DNA of 64,000 nucleotides from FEN-1297 sp046706945 (lineage in GTDB: Bacteria; Bacteroidota; Ignavibacteria; Ignavibacteriales; Ignavibacteriaceae), in contig JBJKOY010000083.1 of NCBI GenBank assembly GCA_046706945.1, positions 14,017-78,016 on the forward strand. The letters are read 5' to 3'. A model generated the notes under the pieces. The model saw only the letters and a program-made list of their open reading frames with translations. It was not told the DNA's origin and made no database searches. The translations under genes and the position numbers were made by a program. Each line of letters starts with the position of its first letter. Positions within the stretch are counted from its first letter, which is position 1. Below, piece by piece: positions 8,958-18,115 of the stretch.

Positions 8958-9716
8958 ATGAAAATCGGTCTGTTCCAATATGACCCCGTATGGGAGGATA
9001 AGCAGAAAAACCGCGGGAAAATTATGTCAATGCTGGAAACGGATTTTCGCGGCGCCGATATACTTGTTTTTCCCGAAATGACGCTTACCGGGTTTTCCAT
9101 GAAAGCAGAAAAATTTGCGGAATCTCTGCACGGCGAAAGCTTTACCTTTTTTTCTGAAATTTCCCGGAAATATAAATCGGATGTCCTGGCTGGGATAGTT
9201 GAAAAGAATGAGGACGGATATTTTAATTCGCTGGTGCATATTGAAGACGGTAGCTTGAAGGCCTGCTACCGGAAAATTCATCCGTTCACATATTCGACGG
9301 AAGATAAACATTACAAAAAAGGCGAAAAAACCGTTTTGACGAAAATAAAAAATTTCAAAACCGGACTGTCTATCTGTTACGATTTAAGGTTTCCGGAATT
9401 ATACAGGTTTTACGGAAAGTCGAGAGCCGAATTGATTATCGTTATAGCCAACTGGCCGGATACAAGAATAGAACATTGGCGTACATTGCTTAAGGCAAGA
9501 GCTATTGAAAATCAATGCTATGTCGCGGGCGTGAACAGAGTAGGCAGTGATCCGAAATTAAATTATACCGGGTTCAGTTCTTTGTATGACCCGATGGGCA
9601 AAGAAATTCTAAGCGAACCGGGATCGGAGAAAATTCTTATTGCCGAAATATCCGAAAACTGCGTTGAGGAAGTGAGAACCGAGCTTCCTTTCCTTGATGA
9701 CATCCGTTTGATCTAA
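8958..9716 (+). CDS. Carbon-nitrogen hydrolase (nitrilase superfamily amidase)
   Basis: A 252-residue single-domain nitrilase-superfamily protein with the complete Glu-Lys-Cys triad: Glu40 in VFPEMTLTGF, Lys106 in CYRKIHPF and Cys140 in LSICYDLRFPELYR. The second catalytic Glu region and the IANWPDTRIEHW block are characteristic of the omega-amidase/deaminated-glutathione-amidase branch (YafV, Nit1/Nit2 type), which hydrolyses short amides such as 2-oxoglutaramate. There is no signal peptide, so it is cytoplasmic. It follows cimA by 22 bases and is probably the last gene of the branched-chain operon, although its substrate need not be related. The family is secure; the exact substrate is inferred. 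Confidence 0.85.
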   Translation: MKIGLFQYDPVWEDKQKNRGKIMSMLETDFRGADILVFPEMTLTGFSMKAEKFAESLHGESFTFFSEISRKYKSDVLAGIVEKNEDGYFNSLVHIEDGSLKACYRKIHPFTYSTEDKHYKKGEKTVLTKIKNFKTGLSICYDLRFPELYRFYGKSRAELIIVIANWPDTRIEHWRTLLKARAIENQCYVAGVNRVGSDPKLNYTGFSSLYDPMGKEILSEPGSEKILIAEISENCVEEVRTELPFLDDIRLI

Positions 9717-9934
9717 TCATAATAACAATAACAAAATTTTTTTAATTATTAATTGTTTTATCTATTGAAAATTTCTTAATATATTCTAAATTACTTAAGT
9801 TAATTTATTTTTACTGTATAAAAACCTAAATTTTTTAAGAATCACGGCATATAACTTATAAAATAAAGAAATTTTATACGAATACAGATCTGATATAACT
9901 TGAAAAAAACCTTGCTTGAAAGGAGTTCTTTTGT

Positions 9935-12900
9935 ATGGCGCGGCAAAATGATGATTATAAGGCAAAAGAAAATGACGGAACCGAAGAAATGAATTTAAAT
10001 GAAAATAAAAAAGGTATGTACGATCCTTCCTTTGAGCATGATGCTTGCGGGATGGGCTTTGTAGCGGATGTAAAAGGAAGGAAATCCAGGGCGATTATAG
10101 ATAAAGGACTCGACATACTCATGAATCTTGAGCATCGCGGCGCCGTGGGTGCCGATCCCGAAACCGGAGACGGCTCGGGAATGTTAATTCAAATGCCGGA
10201 CGAGTTTATGAGGAAGGTTGCGGCCGAAAATAAAATAAATCTGCCCGCCGAAGGTAAGTACGGCGTCGGCGTAATATTTCTGCCTCAAAATCCTATATTA
10301 AGAAAAGCCGTAGAGAATATAATTGAGAAAATTGTTATCGATGAAAATCAGAAGTTCCTTGGCTGGAGGGATGTACCCGTAGAACCCTCGGTACCTGGAA
10401 AAGGCGCCAGGGCTACCCAGCCTTTCATCAGACACTGCTTTATAGGAGCCGGAAAGAAAATCGATACCCAGGATGAGTTCGAGAGAAAATTATATTTAAT
10501 AAGAAGAATTATCGATCACCGTATCCGGGTTGAGCTTAAGCTGGATAGAAGCAAATATTACGTTCCTTCGTTTTCAAGCAAAGTATTAATTTATAAAGGT
10601 ATGCTTCTGGCTCCCCAGATAAGAAAGTATTACAAAGATCTTAACGATACCGATATGATATCGGCTATGGCTATGATCCACATGAGATTCTCGACCAATA
10701 CCTTCCCGACATGGGATCTTGCACATCCGTTCAGGATGATAGCCCATAACGGAGAAATAAATACTCTGCGCGGGAACAAGAACTGGATGGCAGCAAGGCA
10801 GGCGGTTATGGAATCGCCTTATTACGGAAAAGATCTCAAGAGAATGCTTCCTATTATTATGGAAGGACAGAGCGATTCTGCTACTTTCGATTCTGTTCTT
10901 GAACTTCTTGTAATGAGCGGCAGAAGCCTTCCTCACGCAATGATGATGATGATCCCGGAAGCCTGGTCGAAGAACGATCTTATGGATCCTGACAGGAGAG
11001 CGTTCTACGAATATCATGCTACTATGATGGAACCGTGGGACGGACCTGCCGCCGTGGTCTTTACCGACGGGAATATCATCGGTGCGACTTTGGATAGAAA
11101 CGGCCTAAGGCCGTCCAGATACGTCGTGACTAAGGACGACCTCGTCGTACTTACATCCGAGGCCGGAACCCACAGCGTGGATGCTGATAACGTAGCCGTT
11201 AAGGGAAAACTGCAGCCCGGACGAATGTTCATTCTCGATCTTAAACAGGGAAGGATTATTGACGACGAAGAAATTAAGAAAGATATCGTAACGCGCAAGC
11301 CATACAGGCAGTGGGTTAACGAAAATATGATTAAACTTACCCACTTGCCGACGCCCGATTATATCTATAACGCAAATTTCGATACCCTGTTAATACGTCA
11401 AAGAATTTTCGGCTATACAAAGGAAGACCTTCAGCATGTAATGGGTCCGATGTCCGTTAACGGGCAGGAAGCCGTCGGCTCGATGGGATCCGATGCCGCA
11501 CTTGCTGTATTATCTGACAAACCCCAGCTTTTGTTCCGTTATTTCAAGCAGGTCTTTGCACAAGTTACAAATCCCCCGATCGATTCGATTCGGGAAGAAT
11601 TGGTCATGGAACTTACGACCTATGTCGGACCGGAACAAAACCTTCTTGCCGAAACACCGCTTCACGCTCACCGTTTGGAGCTGGAACATCCCCTGCTTTC
11701 GAATTCGCAGATGGAAAAGATAAGGAATATCACGAAAGGACATTTTAAATCCGTAACCATACCGCTGATATTCAATCCTTTCGTCAGGCACAACATGCGC
11801 GAAAGACTGGATCAGATTTGCCAGGAAGCCGTCGAAGCCGTTAAATCGGGTATCTCGCTGATTATTCTTTCGGATAAAGGCGTAGACAGGAACTGCGCCG
11901 CCATACCCAGCCTGCTGGCCACATCCGGCGTCCATCATGCTTTGCTTAGGTCGGGATTGAGAACTAAGACGGGCCTGATAGTGGAAAGCGGCGAGCCGAG
12001 GGAAGTTCATCATTTTGCATTGTTGTGCGGTTACGGCGCCAATGCTATAAATCCTTACCTTGCTTACGAAACTCTGGCTTATATGATAGAGAAGGGCATG
12101 CTTCCGGAAGTAAGGGATTATAAGACGGCAAAGTATAATTTCGTTAAAGCCGTGAGCAAGGGACTCTTCAAAATATTCAGTAAGATGGGCATCAGTACGC
12201 TTCAATCCTACTGCGGCGCTCAGATATTCGAAGCCGTAGGATTGGACAGTGAAATAGTCGAGAATTATTTTACCGGCACTCCTACAAAGATAGAAGGCTT
12301 AAGTCTTGAAATGCTTGAAGAGGAAACTATCCGGAGGCATACCGTTGCACTGGATCCGCAGGTGGACCAAAGTACCCTGGATGTAGGCGGATTGTATTAT
12401 TACAGGAGAGACGGCGAAAAGCATTTATGGAGTCCTTATACGATATCGAAATTACAGGTAAGCACTCGGCAGGGCAGCTATAAGACTTTCAAAGAATATA
12501 CGGATTTGATAAACAACCAGGATAAGCAAAGGGTTACGTTAAGGAGCTTATTTGATCTGGATATAAGCGGGAAAAAGATTCCTATTGAAGAAGTTGAACC
12601 TGCCTCCGAAATAGTAAAAAGGTTTGCCACCGGCGCAATGAGTTTCGGCTCGATTTCAAGAGAGGCTCATACTTCTCTGGCAATTGCTATGAACCGCATC
12701 GGGGGCAAATCAAATACGGGAGAGGGAGGAGAAGAATCCGAAAGGTTCATTCCTTTGCCGAACGGCGACAGCATGAGATCGGCTATTAAACAGGTAGCTT
12801 CGGCAAGGTTCGGAGTCACGGCTCATTATCTTGTCAACGCCGACGAACTTCAGATAAAAATGGCCCAGGGAGCAAAACCCGGCGAAGGCGGTCAACTCCC

Positions 12901-14548
12901 GGGTTTTAAAGTAGATAAGATTATTGCAGGCGTAAGGCACAGTACGCCCGGAGTTACTTTGATAAGCCCGCCTCCTCACCATGATATTTATTCGATTGAA
13001 GATTTAAAACAATTAATCTTCGACCTGAAGAATATTAATCCCAAAGCCCGGGTAAGCGTCAAGCTCGTTTCCGAAGTGGGAGTAGGCACGATTGCCGCCG
13101 GCGTTGCAAAAGCTCACGCCGATCATATCTTAATTAGCGGCCACGACGGCGGTACCGGGGCAAGCCCTATCTCTTCCATACAATACGCCGGCACGCCATG
13201 GGAACTGGGAATAAGCGACTCTCATCAAACGCTTGTTTTAAACGGCCTGCGGGACCGGGTTTACCTCGCCGCCGACGGCCAGATGAAGACCGGCCGCGAC
13301 GTTGTTATCGCAGCTCTTCTCGGTGCCGAAGAATTCGGGTTCTCCACCGCGCCTCTCGTTACGCAGGGCTGTATTATGATGCGCAAGTGCCATTTAAACA
13401 CCTGCCCAGTTGGAGTAGCAACTCAAAACCCGGAACTGAGGAAAAAGTTCAGCGGTAAACCCGAGTACGTAGTTAACTTCATGTTCTACATAGCCGAAGA
13501 AGTTAGAGAATATATGGCTGCCTTGGGCTTCAGAACATTTAACGAGATGATCGGTCAGACCGATAAGATTATCCAGGTAAGACTGCACGATCACTGGAAA
13601 GCCAGGGGTATCGATTTAAGCAAACCGCTGTTTAAACCTACACCGCTTTACGATACGAACCTTTACAGAACAAGAGAACAGAACCACGGGCTCGAAAAAC
13701 AGATAGATCTCGAATTTATAAAAGAAGCGTCGCCGGCACTGGAAGACGGAACCCCTGTCCATATAAAAAGCAGAATCAGAAACATCAACCGTTCCGCCGG
13801 AACCATGCTTTCAAGCGAAGTCGCAAAAAGGTACGGGGACAAGGGGCTGCCGGACGGTACTATAAAAATCGAATTAAGAGGCACCGCAGGACAAAGTTTC
13901 GGTACATTCCTGGCGAAAGGGATAGAACTGGATCTTACCGGTGAATCGAACGATTATACCGGCAAGGGATTGTCTGGCGGCAGGCTGATAGTTAAAATCC
14001 CGCAGGAAGTAACTTTCAATCCGGCGGAAAATATTATTATAGGAAATACATGTTTATACGGCGCAACAAGCGGCGAAGCGTATATTAACGGAGTCGCCGG
14101 CGAAAGGTTTGCCGTGCGCAATTCGGGAGCTTTTGCCGTCGTTGAAGGCGTCGGCGATCACGGGTGTGAGTATATGACCGGAGGAAGAGTCGTTATTCTC
14201 GGTAAAACCGGGAGGAACTTTGCGGCCGGTATGTCGGGAGGCATAGCATATATCTGGGATCCGAAAAAAGAAGCGAATAAATACATCAACCATGAAATGG
14301 TAGATGTTGAATATCTAATTTACGACGAAGATATTTCCGAAGTGCACGAACTTATTTCCAATCACTTTAAATATACCGGTTCAAAAAGAGCCGAGTTCAT
14401 CCTAAATAACTGGACAAACGAGAAGGAAAATTTCTGGAAGATTATTCCGGGTGAATATAAAAGGGCACTTGCGAAAATTGCCAGGGAAAAAGAAGCGGAA
14501 AATACCAATATAAAAGGAAAAGAACTGGAGGAGGTTTTAAATGGGTAA
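9935..14548 (+). CDS. gltB: Glutamate synthase, large subunit
   Basis: Alpha subunit of NADPH-type GOGAT, which moves the glutamine amide to 2-oxoglutarate. At 1537 residues it is full length. A 37-residue leader precedes Cys38 (HDACGMGF), the expected N-terminal nucleophile of the class II glutaminase after processing. Then come the central domain, the FMN barrel (FATGAMSFGSISREAH onward, around residue 897), and the [3Fe-4S] cysteines Cys1146, Cys1152 and Cys1157 (CIMMRKCHLNTCPVG), then the GXGXG beta-helix (around 1280-1470). The start is fixed by AAAGGAG 9 bases upstream. The 3' end overlaps gltD by 8 bases. A 218-bp AT-rich spacer before it suggests its own promoter; only a degenerate TTG-N19-TAAATTAC candidate was seen. 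Confidence 0.97.
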   Translation: MARQNDDYKAKENDGTEEMNLNENKKGMYDPSFEHDACGMGFVADVKGRKSRAIIDKGLDILMNLEHRGAVGADPETGDGSGMLIQMPDEFMRKVAAENKINLPAEGKYGVGVIFLPQNPILRKAVENIIEKIVIDENQKFLGWRDVPVEPSVPGKGARATQPFIRHCFIGAGKKIDTQDEFERKLYLIRRIIDHRIRVELKLDRSKYYVPSFSSKVLIYKGMLLAPQIRKYYKDLNDTDMISAMAMIHMRFSTNTFPTWDLAHPFRMIAHNGEINTLRGNKNWMAARQAVMESPYYGKDLKRMLPIIMEGQSDSATFDSVLELLVMSGRSLPHAMMMMIPEAWSKNDLMDPDRRAFYEYHATMMEPWDGPAAVVFTDGNIIGATLDRNGLRPSRYVVTKDDLVVLTSEAGTHSVDADNVAVKGKLQPGRMFILDLKQGRIIDDEEIKKDIVTRKPYRQWVNENMIKLTHLPTPDYIYNANFDTLLIRQRIFGYTKEDLQHVMGPMSVNGQEAVGSMGSDAALAVLSDKPQLLFRYFKQVFAQVTNPPIDSIREELVMELTTYVGPEQNLLAETPLHAHRLELEHPLLSNSQMEKIRNITKGHFKSVTIPLIFNPFVRHNMRERLDQICQEAVEAVKSGISLIILSDKGVDRNCAAIPSLLATSGVHHALLRSGLRTKTGLIVESGEPREVHHFALLCGYGANAINPYLAYETLAYMIEKGMLPEVRDYKTAKYNFVKAVSKGLFKIFSKMGISTLQSYCGAQIFEAVGLDSEIVENYFTGTPTKIEGLSLEMLEEETIRRHTVALDPQVDQSTLDVGGLYYYRRDGEKHLWSPYTISKLQVSTRQGSYKTFKEYTDLINNQDKQRVTLRSLFDLDISGKKIPIEEVEPASEIVKRFATGAMSFGSISREAHTSLAIAMNRIGGKSNTGEGGEESERFIPLPNGDSMRSAIKQVASARFGVTAHYLVNADELQIKMAQGAKPGEGGQLPGFKVDKIIAGVRHSTPGVTLISPPPHHDIYSIEDLKQLIFDLKNINPKARVSVKLVSEVGVGTIAAGVAKAHADHILISGHDGGTGASPISSIQYAGTPWELGISDSHQTLVLNGLRDRVYLAADGQMKTGRDVVIAALLGAEEFGFSTAPLVTQGCIMMRKCHLNTCPVGVATQNPELRKKFSGKPEYVVNFMFYIAEEVREYMAALGFRTFNEMIGQTDKIIQVRLHDHWKARGIDLSKPLFKPTPLYDTNLYRTREQNHGLEKQIDLEFIKEASPALEDGTPVHIKSRIRNINRSAGTMLSSEVAKRYGDKGLPDGTIKIELRGTAGQSFGTFLAKGIELDLTGESNDYTGKGLSGGRLIVKIPQEVTFNPAENIIIGNTCLYGATSGEAYINGVAGERFAVRNSGAFAVVEGVGDHGCEYMTGGRVVILGKTGRNFAAGMSGGIAYIWDPKKEANKYINHEMVDVEYLIYDEDISEVHELISNHFKYTGSKRAEFILNNWTNEKENFWKIIPGEYKRALAKIAREKEAENTNIKGKELEEVLNG

Positions 14549-16001
14549 ACCGACCGGATTTATGGAATATCAAAGAGCGGATCTGAAAAAGGAACCGGTA
14601 AGCGAAAGAGTTAAAAAGTTTAAAGAATTCGATGCTCGTTTTTCTTCGCAGGAAGCAAAGATTCAGGCTGCCAGATGTATGGATTGCGGAATACCATTTT
14701 GTCACGCAGATACCGGATGCCCGGTGCAAAATTATATACCGGAGTGGAACGACCTTGTATACAGGGGACTTATGAAAGACGCGCTGGATAATCTTCATTC
14801 AACAAATAACTTTCCCGAATTCACTTCGAGATTATGCCCTGCACCTTGCGAAACCGCATGTACGCTTGGAATAAATGAACAACCCGTTTCAATCAAAGCC
14901 GTCGAAAGAACAATTATCGATAAAGGCTTTGAGGAAGGATGGGTAAAGCCCCGGATGCCTCATGTATTGAGCGGTAAATCCGTTGCTATTGTAGGTTCGG
15001 GGCCGTCGGGACTTGCTGCCGCCCAGCAATTGGTAAGAGCAGGGCACAACGTAACCGTTTATGAAAAAAATGCTAAAGTGGGAGGATTGTTGAGATACGG
15101 AATTCCTGATTTTAAACTCGAGAAGCAGGTTATCGAAAGAAGAGTACAGCAAATGGCAATTGAAGGAGTTGAATTTAAGACTGGAATAAATGTTGGCGTC
15201 GATATCCAGGCAAAACAGCTTCTTGAGCAATTTGACGCCGTTATTCTCGCAGGGGGTTCCGAAAAACCCAGGGATATTCAAATCCCTGGAAGGGAATTAA
15301 AAGGTATTTATTTCGCTATGGAATTCTTGACCCAGCAGAACAAGGTTATTGCGGGAGAGGAAATAGGAGATAGGATTTCCGCCGAAGGCAAAAATGTCGT
15401 TGTTATAGGAGGAGGAGATACGGGTTCCGATTGCGTCGGTACTTCCAACAGACAAGGTGCGAAATCGGTTACGCAGATTGAAATTTTACCGCAGCCTCCG
15501 GCAGAAAGATCCGAAAATACCCCCTGGCCTTACTGGCCGTTGATGCTGCGTACCTCTTCAAGTCATGAAGAAGGCGCCTTTAGGAAATGGAGCATCAATA
15601 CAAAACTTTTTAAAAGCAACGATAAAGGGGAAGTTACGGCTCTCGTCTGCAACGAGGTAAAATTTGAAAACGGCAAATTTACGGATGTCCCGGGAACCGA
15701 GTTCGAGATACCTGCCGAATTGGTTTTAATTGCTGCAGGTTTTGTCCATCCTCTGCAGAGCGGATTGATAAACGAATTGGCGGAAATGGGAATGGAATTG
15801 GACAAAAGAGGCAACGTTAAAGCGGAATTCGGGTTGGACGAAAATGCGCACGCAACTTCACTCGCCAAAGTTTTTGCTTGCGGAGATATGAGAAGAGGGC
15901 AGTCTTTGATTGTCTGGGCTATCGCCGAAGGACGAAAATGCGCCGTTGCCGTTCATAAGACCTTAATGCAGGAAAACAATGTTGAAGAAACGGTGTCTTG
16001 A
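14541..16001 (+). CDS. gltD: Glutamate synthase, small subunit
   Basis: Beta subunit of GOGAT. It passes electrons from NADPH through FAD and [4Fe-4S] clusters to GltB. The 486 residues begin with the four-cysteine region CMDCGIPFCHADTGCPV (about 47-63) and LCPAPCETACTLGI (about 98-111). The FAD dinucleotide fold SVAIVGSGPSGLAAAQQL lies near residue 150 and the NADPH fold VVVIGGGDTGSDCVG near residue 290; the C-terminal FAD block is FACGDMRRGQSLIVWAI. Its start lies inside gltB (8-base overlap) with GGAGG upstream, so the subunits are coupled. The stop codon is the first part of a 14-bp tandem repeat. Confidence 0.97.
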   Translation: MGKPTGFMEYQRADLKKEPVSERVKKFKEFDARFSSQEAKIQAARCMDCGIPFCHADTGCPVQNYIPEWNDLVYRGLMKDALDNLHSTNNFPEFTSRLCPAPCETACTLGINEQPVSIKAVERTIIDKGFEEGWVKPRMPHVLSGKSVAIVGSGPSGLAAAQQLVRAGHNVTVYEKNAKVGGLLRYGIPDFKLEKQVIERRVQQMAIEGVEFKTGINVGVDIQAKQLLEQFDAVILAGGSEKPRDIQIPGRELKGIYFAMEFLTQQNKVIAGEEIGDRISAEGKNVVVIGGGDTGSDCVGTSNRQGAKSVTQIEILPQPPAERSENTPWPYWPLMLRTSSSHEEGAFRKWSINTKLFKSNDKGEVTALVCNEVKFENGKFTDVPGTEFEIPAELVLIAAGFVHPLQSGLINELAEMGMELDKRGNVKAEFGLDENAHATSLAKVFACGDMRRGQSLIVWAIAEGRKCAVAVHKTLMQENNVEETVS

Positions 16002-16060
16002 TTGATGATTGTTGATTGATGATTGTTGATTGATGATTGTTGATTGTTGATTGATGATTG
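15998..16060. repeat. 14-bp tandem repeat, about 4.5 copies
   Basis: The unit TTGATTGATGATTG occurs three times head to tail (15998-16039), then a half copy TTGATTG (16040-16046), then one more full copy (16047-16060). All copies are exact. The array begins at the gltD stop, whose TGA is bases 2-4 of the first unit. No other copy of the unit was noticed in the window. It resembles a polymerase-slippage microsatellite and is likely to vary in copy number. Confidence 0.9.
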
Positions 16061-16182
16061 TCTTTCGGAATCGGTTATCGTGGTTTAGATGAATTGTATA
16101 TTTCTATTTTGAATTCTTTACCGTTATAGCCTCGGTTCTTTATCTATTAATAACTAATTTATTATTATGATTACGGTAATTT

Positions 16183-16584
16183 ATGTTTTATCATAAAACA
16201 AAAATAAATTTTTACGATTGCGATCCTGCAGGCATACTTTTTTACGGAAGAGTTTTCGAACTATGTCACCAGGCATATGAGGCAATGATAGACGGCTTTA
16301 AACTAGAAGAAGATTATTGGAATAATCCGGAATATATTGTTCCTGTTTTAACCGCAGAATCGCATTACCGCAAACCCATGAAATACGGAGAAATAATTTC
16401 CGTCGAATTGAAAGTGACCAGACTAAAATCGTCTTCTTTCGAACTTACCTATGCCTTCGTTAATGAAGCAGCCGAAATTTGCTGCGAAGCAAAAACAGTG
16501 CACGTTTTCGCGGATAAAAACAGCTGGAAGAAGACAGAAATGAGTAAGAATATTTCCGAGGGACTAAAGCGCTACCTTGAATGA
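16183..16584 (+). CDS. Hotdog-fold acyl-CoA thioesterase (possible DHNA-CoA hydrolase)
   Basis: A 133-residue protein of the 4-hydroxybenzoyl-CoA thioesterase/YbgC hotdog family. Near the N-terminus the motif YDCDPAGILFYGRVFEL (from about residue 11) contains the catalytic Asp of that family; the strand RKPMKYGEIISVEL follows. The last 13 bases overlap the 3' end of menE on the opposite strand. Menaquinone synthesis needs a hydrolase that releases 1,4-dihydroxy-2-naphthoate from its CoA ester, and no other candidate is visible in the men cluster, so that role is a reasonable inference. A housekeeping acyl-CoA thioesterase is the alternative. The fold is secure, the substrate is not. Confidence 0.85.
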   Translation: MFYHKTKINFYDCDPAGILFYGRVFELCHQAYEAMIDGFKLEEDYWNNPEYIVPVLTAESHYRKPMKYGEIISVELKVTRLKSSSFELTYAFVNEAAEICCEAKTVHVFADKNSWKKTEMSKNISEGLKRYLE

Positions 16585-18041
16585 TTAATCTCTGAAATTT
16601 TTTCTTTCAGTTTTTCTTTTTGAATTTTACCCATTTCGGTTTTGGGGAAATTGTCGAGTAAATAAATCTTTTTAGGATGCTTGTAGGAGGGAAGTTTATG
16701 CCTGATAAACAATTTCAATTCTTCAAGAGTTAATTGTTTTCTATCTTTCAGTACCAGCGCCGCACATATTATATATCCCCATTCTTCGTCCTCCTTTCCG
16801 AAGATAAAGGCCTCTTTGATATCCGGATGCGTCGAGATTATTTTTTCGACTTCGTTGGGATTGATGTTTTCGCCTCCCGAGACTATTAAATCGCTTCTGC
16901 GTGCTTCTATATACAAGTATCCGTCACGGTCGAGGTAACCGTAGTCTCCCGTATAAAAGGCGTTCCCTCTGAATTTTTTCTCCGTTTCGGTTTTATTATT
17001 CAAATAGCCCAGGGCTACCGAATCGCCATCAATAACAATTTCACCGGAAACACCTTCGCTTAATATATTATTTGCTTCGTCTACGATTCGTATTTTATTC
17101 GACGGCAATGCCTTTCCGGCAGAGTCGGGTTTTCCGTAAAAATTCTCTTTCGTAAGTATGCTTACAAATGAAGAAGTCTCGGTCGTTCCGAAAGATTTTG
17201 AAACATTCCATCCGTTTTCTAGCGCTTTCCTTACCAGGCCCGGATCGATAAATCCTCCTCCCAGCAGAATATGTCTCAAGGCCGGATTCGGTTTTGCATT
17301 TTCGTCGAGAAGTCTTTTCAGTTGAGTTGCGACCAGGGCCGAAAGGGAAGGGTTATAATTATGAAATGCATTTTTCAAATCTTTATGTCCGGTAGTTTCA
17401 GAAAGAGCAAGTCCGGTACCGAATAAAAATGACCTGACTATTACCGAGAATCCGCCGATGTGATAAAAGGGAAGAGCGGCAAGCCATATATCTTCATGAG
17501 TATGCCGGAAATACGAATTCCCTGTTTCCGCACTCTTGATAAGGTTCTTAAAAGAAAATACGACGGCTTTTGAACTGCCGGTCGATCCGGATGTAAAGAG
17601 TATTAATGCTGTTTTCGCGGGGTCCGTATCAAGTAAAAATCCTTCGCATTTCAATGAGGGTAAATCATTAATGTTTTCTAGTTTTAAAGATCGAACCTTG
17701 AAATTTCTTATTACATCGTTATATGATTTCCCGTATAATAAGAACTTGCAGTCCGCGAATGAAATCTGGTCGTTTATTTCTTCTCGGAGAAGTCTGTTGT
17801 TTATCGGAACAGGAACAGCCTGTAATGTCCACAAAGCTAATAAGTAAATTACATAAGAGGGATCGTTGCTGCCAAGCAGCGCAACCCTGTCGCCCTTTTC
17901 TAAACCGTTGTCTTTTAGGAAGGATTGAGCGGATAAGATTTTTCCGTAAAGGGATGAATAATCATAAACCTCATCGCGGTATAGAAGAGCCGCTTTTGAA
18001 AGGTTTAATTTATTACTTGCCAGTAGTCCGAAAAAATTCAT
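16572..18041 (-). CDS. menE: o-Succinylbenzoate-CoA ligase
   Basis: ANL-superfamily adenylating enzyme that activates o-succinylbenzoate with CoA. At 489 residues it has the P-loop LILFTSGSTGSSKAV, the central LLGGGFID and SFGTTETSS blocks, YTGDYGYLDRDGYLY with the ribose-binding Asp, SDLIVSGGENINPNEVE, and the C-terminal catalytic Lys in PKTEMGKIQKEKL. The family alone would allow other acyl-CoA synthetases; position as the last gene of a complete menFDHBACE operon makes MenE the clear choice. It lies 74 bases after menC and converges on the thioesterase gene, overlapping it by 13 bases. Confidence 0.93.
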   Translation of the reverse strand: MNFFGLLASNKLNLSKAALLYRDEVYDYSSLYGKILSAQSFLKDNGLEKGDRVALLGSNDPSYVIYLLALWTLQAVPVPINNRLLREEINDQISFADCKFLLYGKSYNDVIRNFKVRSLKLENINDLPSLKCEGFLLDTDPAKTALILFTSGSTGSSKAVVFSFKNLIKSAETGNSYFRHTHEDIWLAALPFYHIGGFSVIVRSFLFGTGLALSETTGHKDLKNAFHNYNPSLSALVATQLKRLLDENAKPNPALRHILLGGGFIDPGLVRKALENGWNVSKSFGTTETSSFVSILTKENFYGKPDSAGKALPSNKIRIVDEANNILSEGVSGEIVIDGDSVALGYLNNKTETEKKFRGNAFYTGDYGYLDRDGYLYIEARRSDLIVSGGENINPNEVEKIISTHPDIKEAFIFGKEDEEWGYIICAALVLKDRKQLTLEELKLFIRHKLPSYKHPKKIYLLDNFPKTEMGKIQKEKLKEKISEINHSR

Positions 18042-18115
18042 ACAGAAACTTATATCTTATTGATTTGACGTTGAGTATTTTTCACCCGCCGTTATATTTT
18101 CAAAATACGGTTCTT

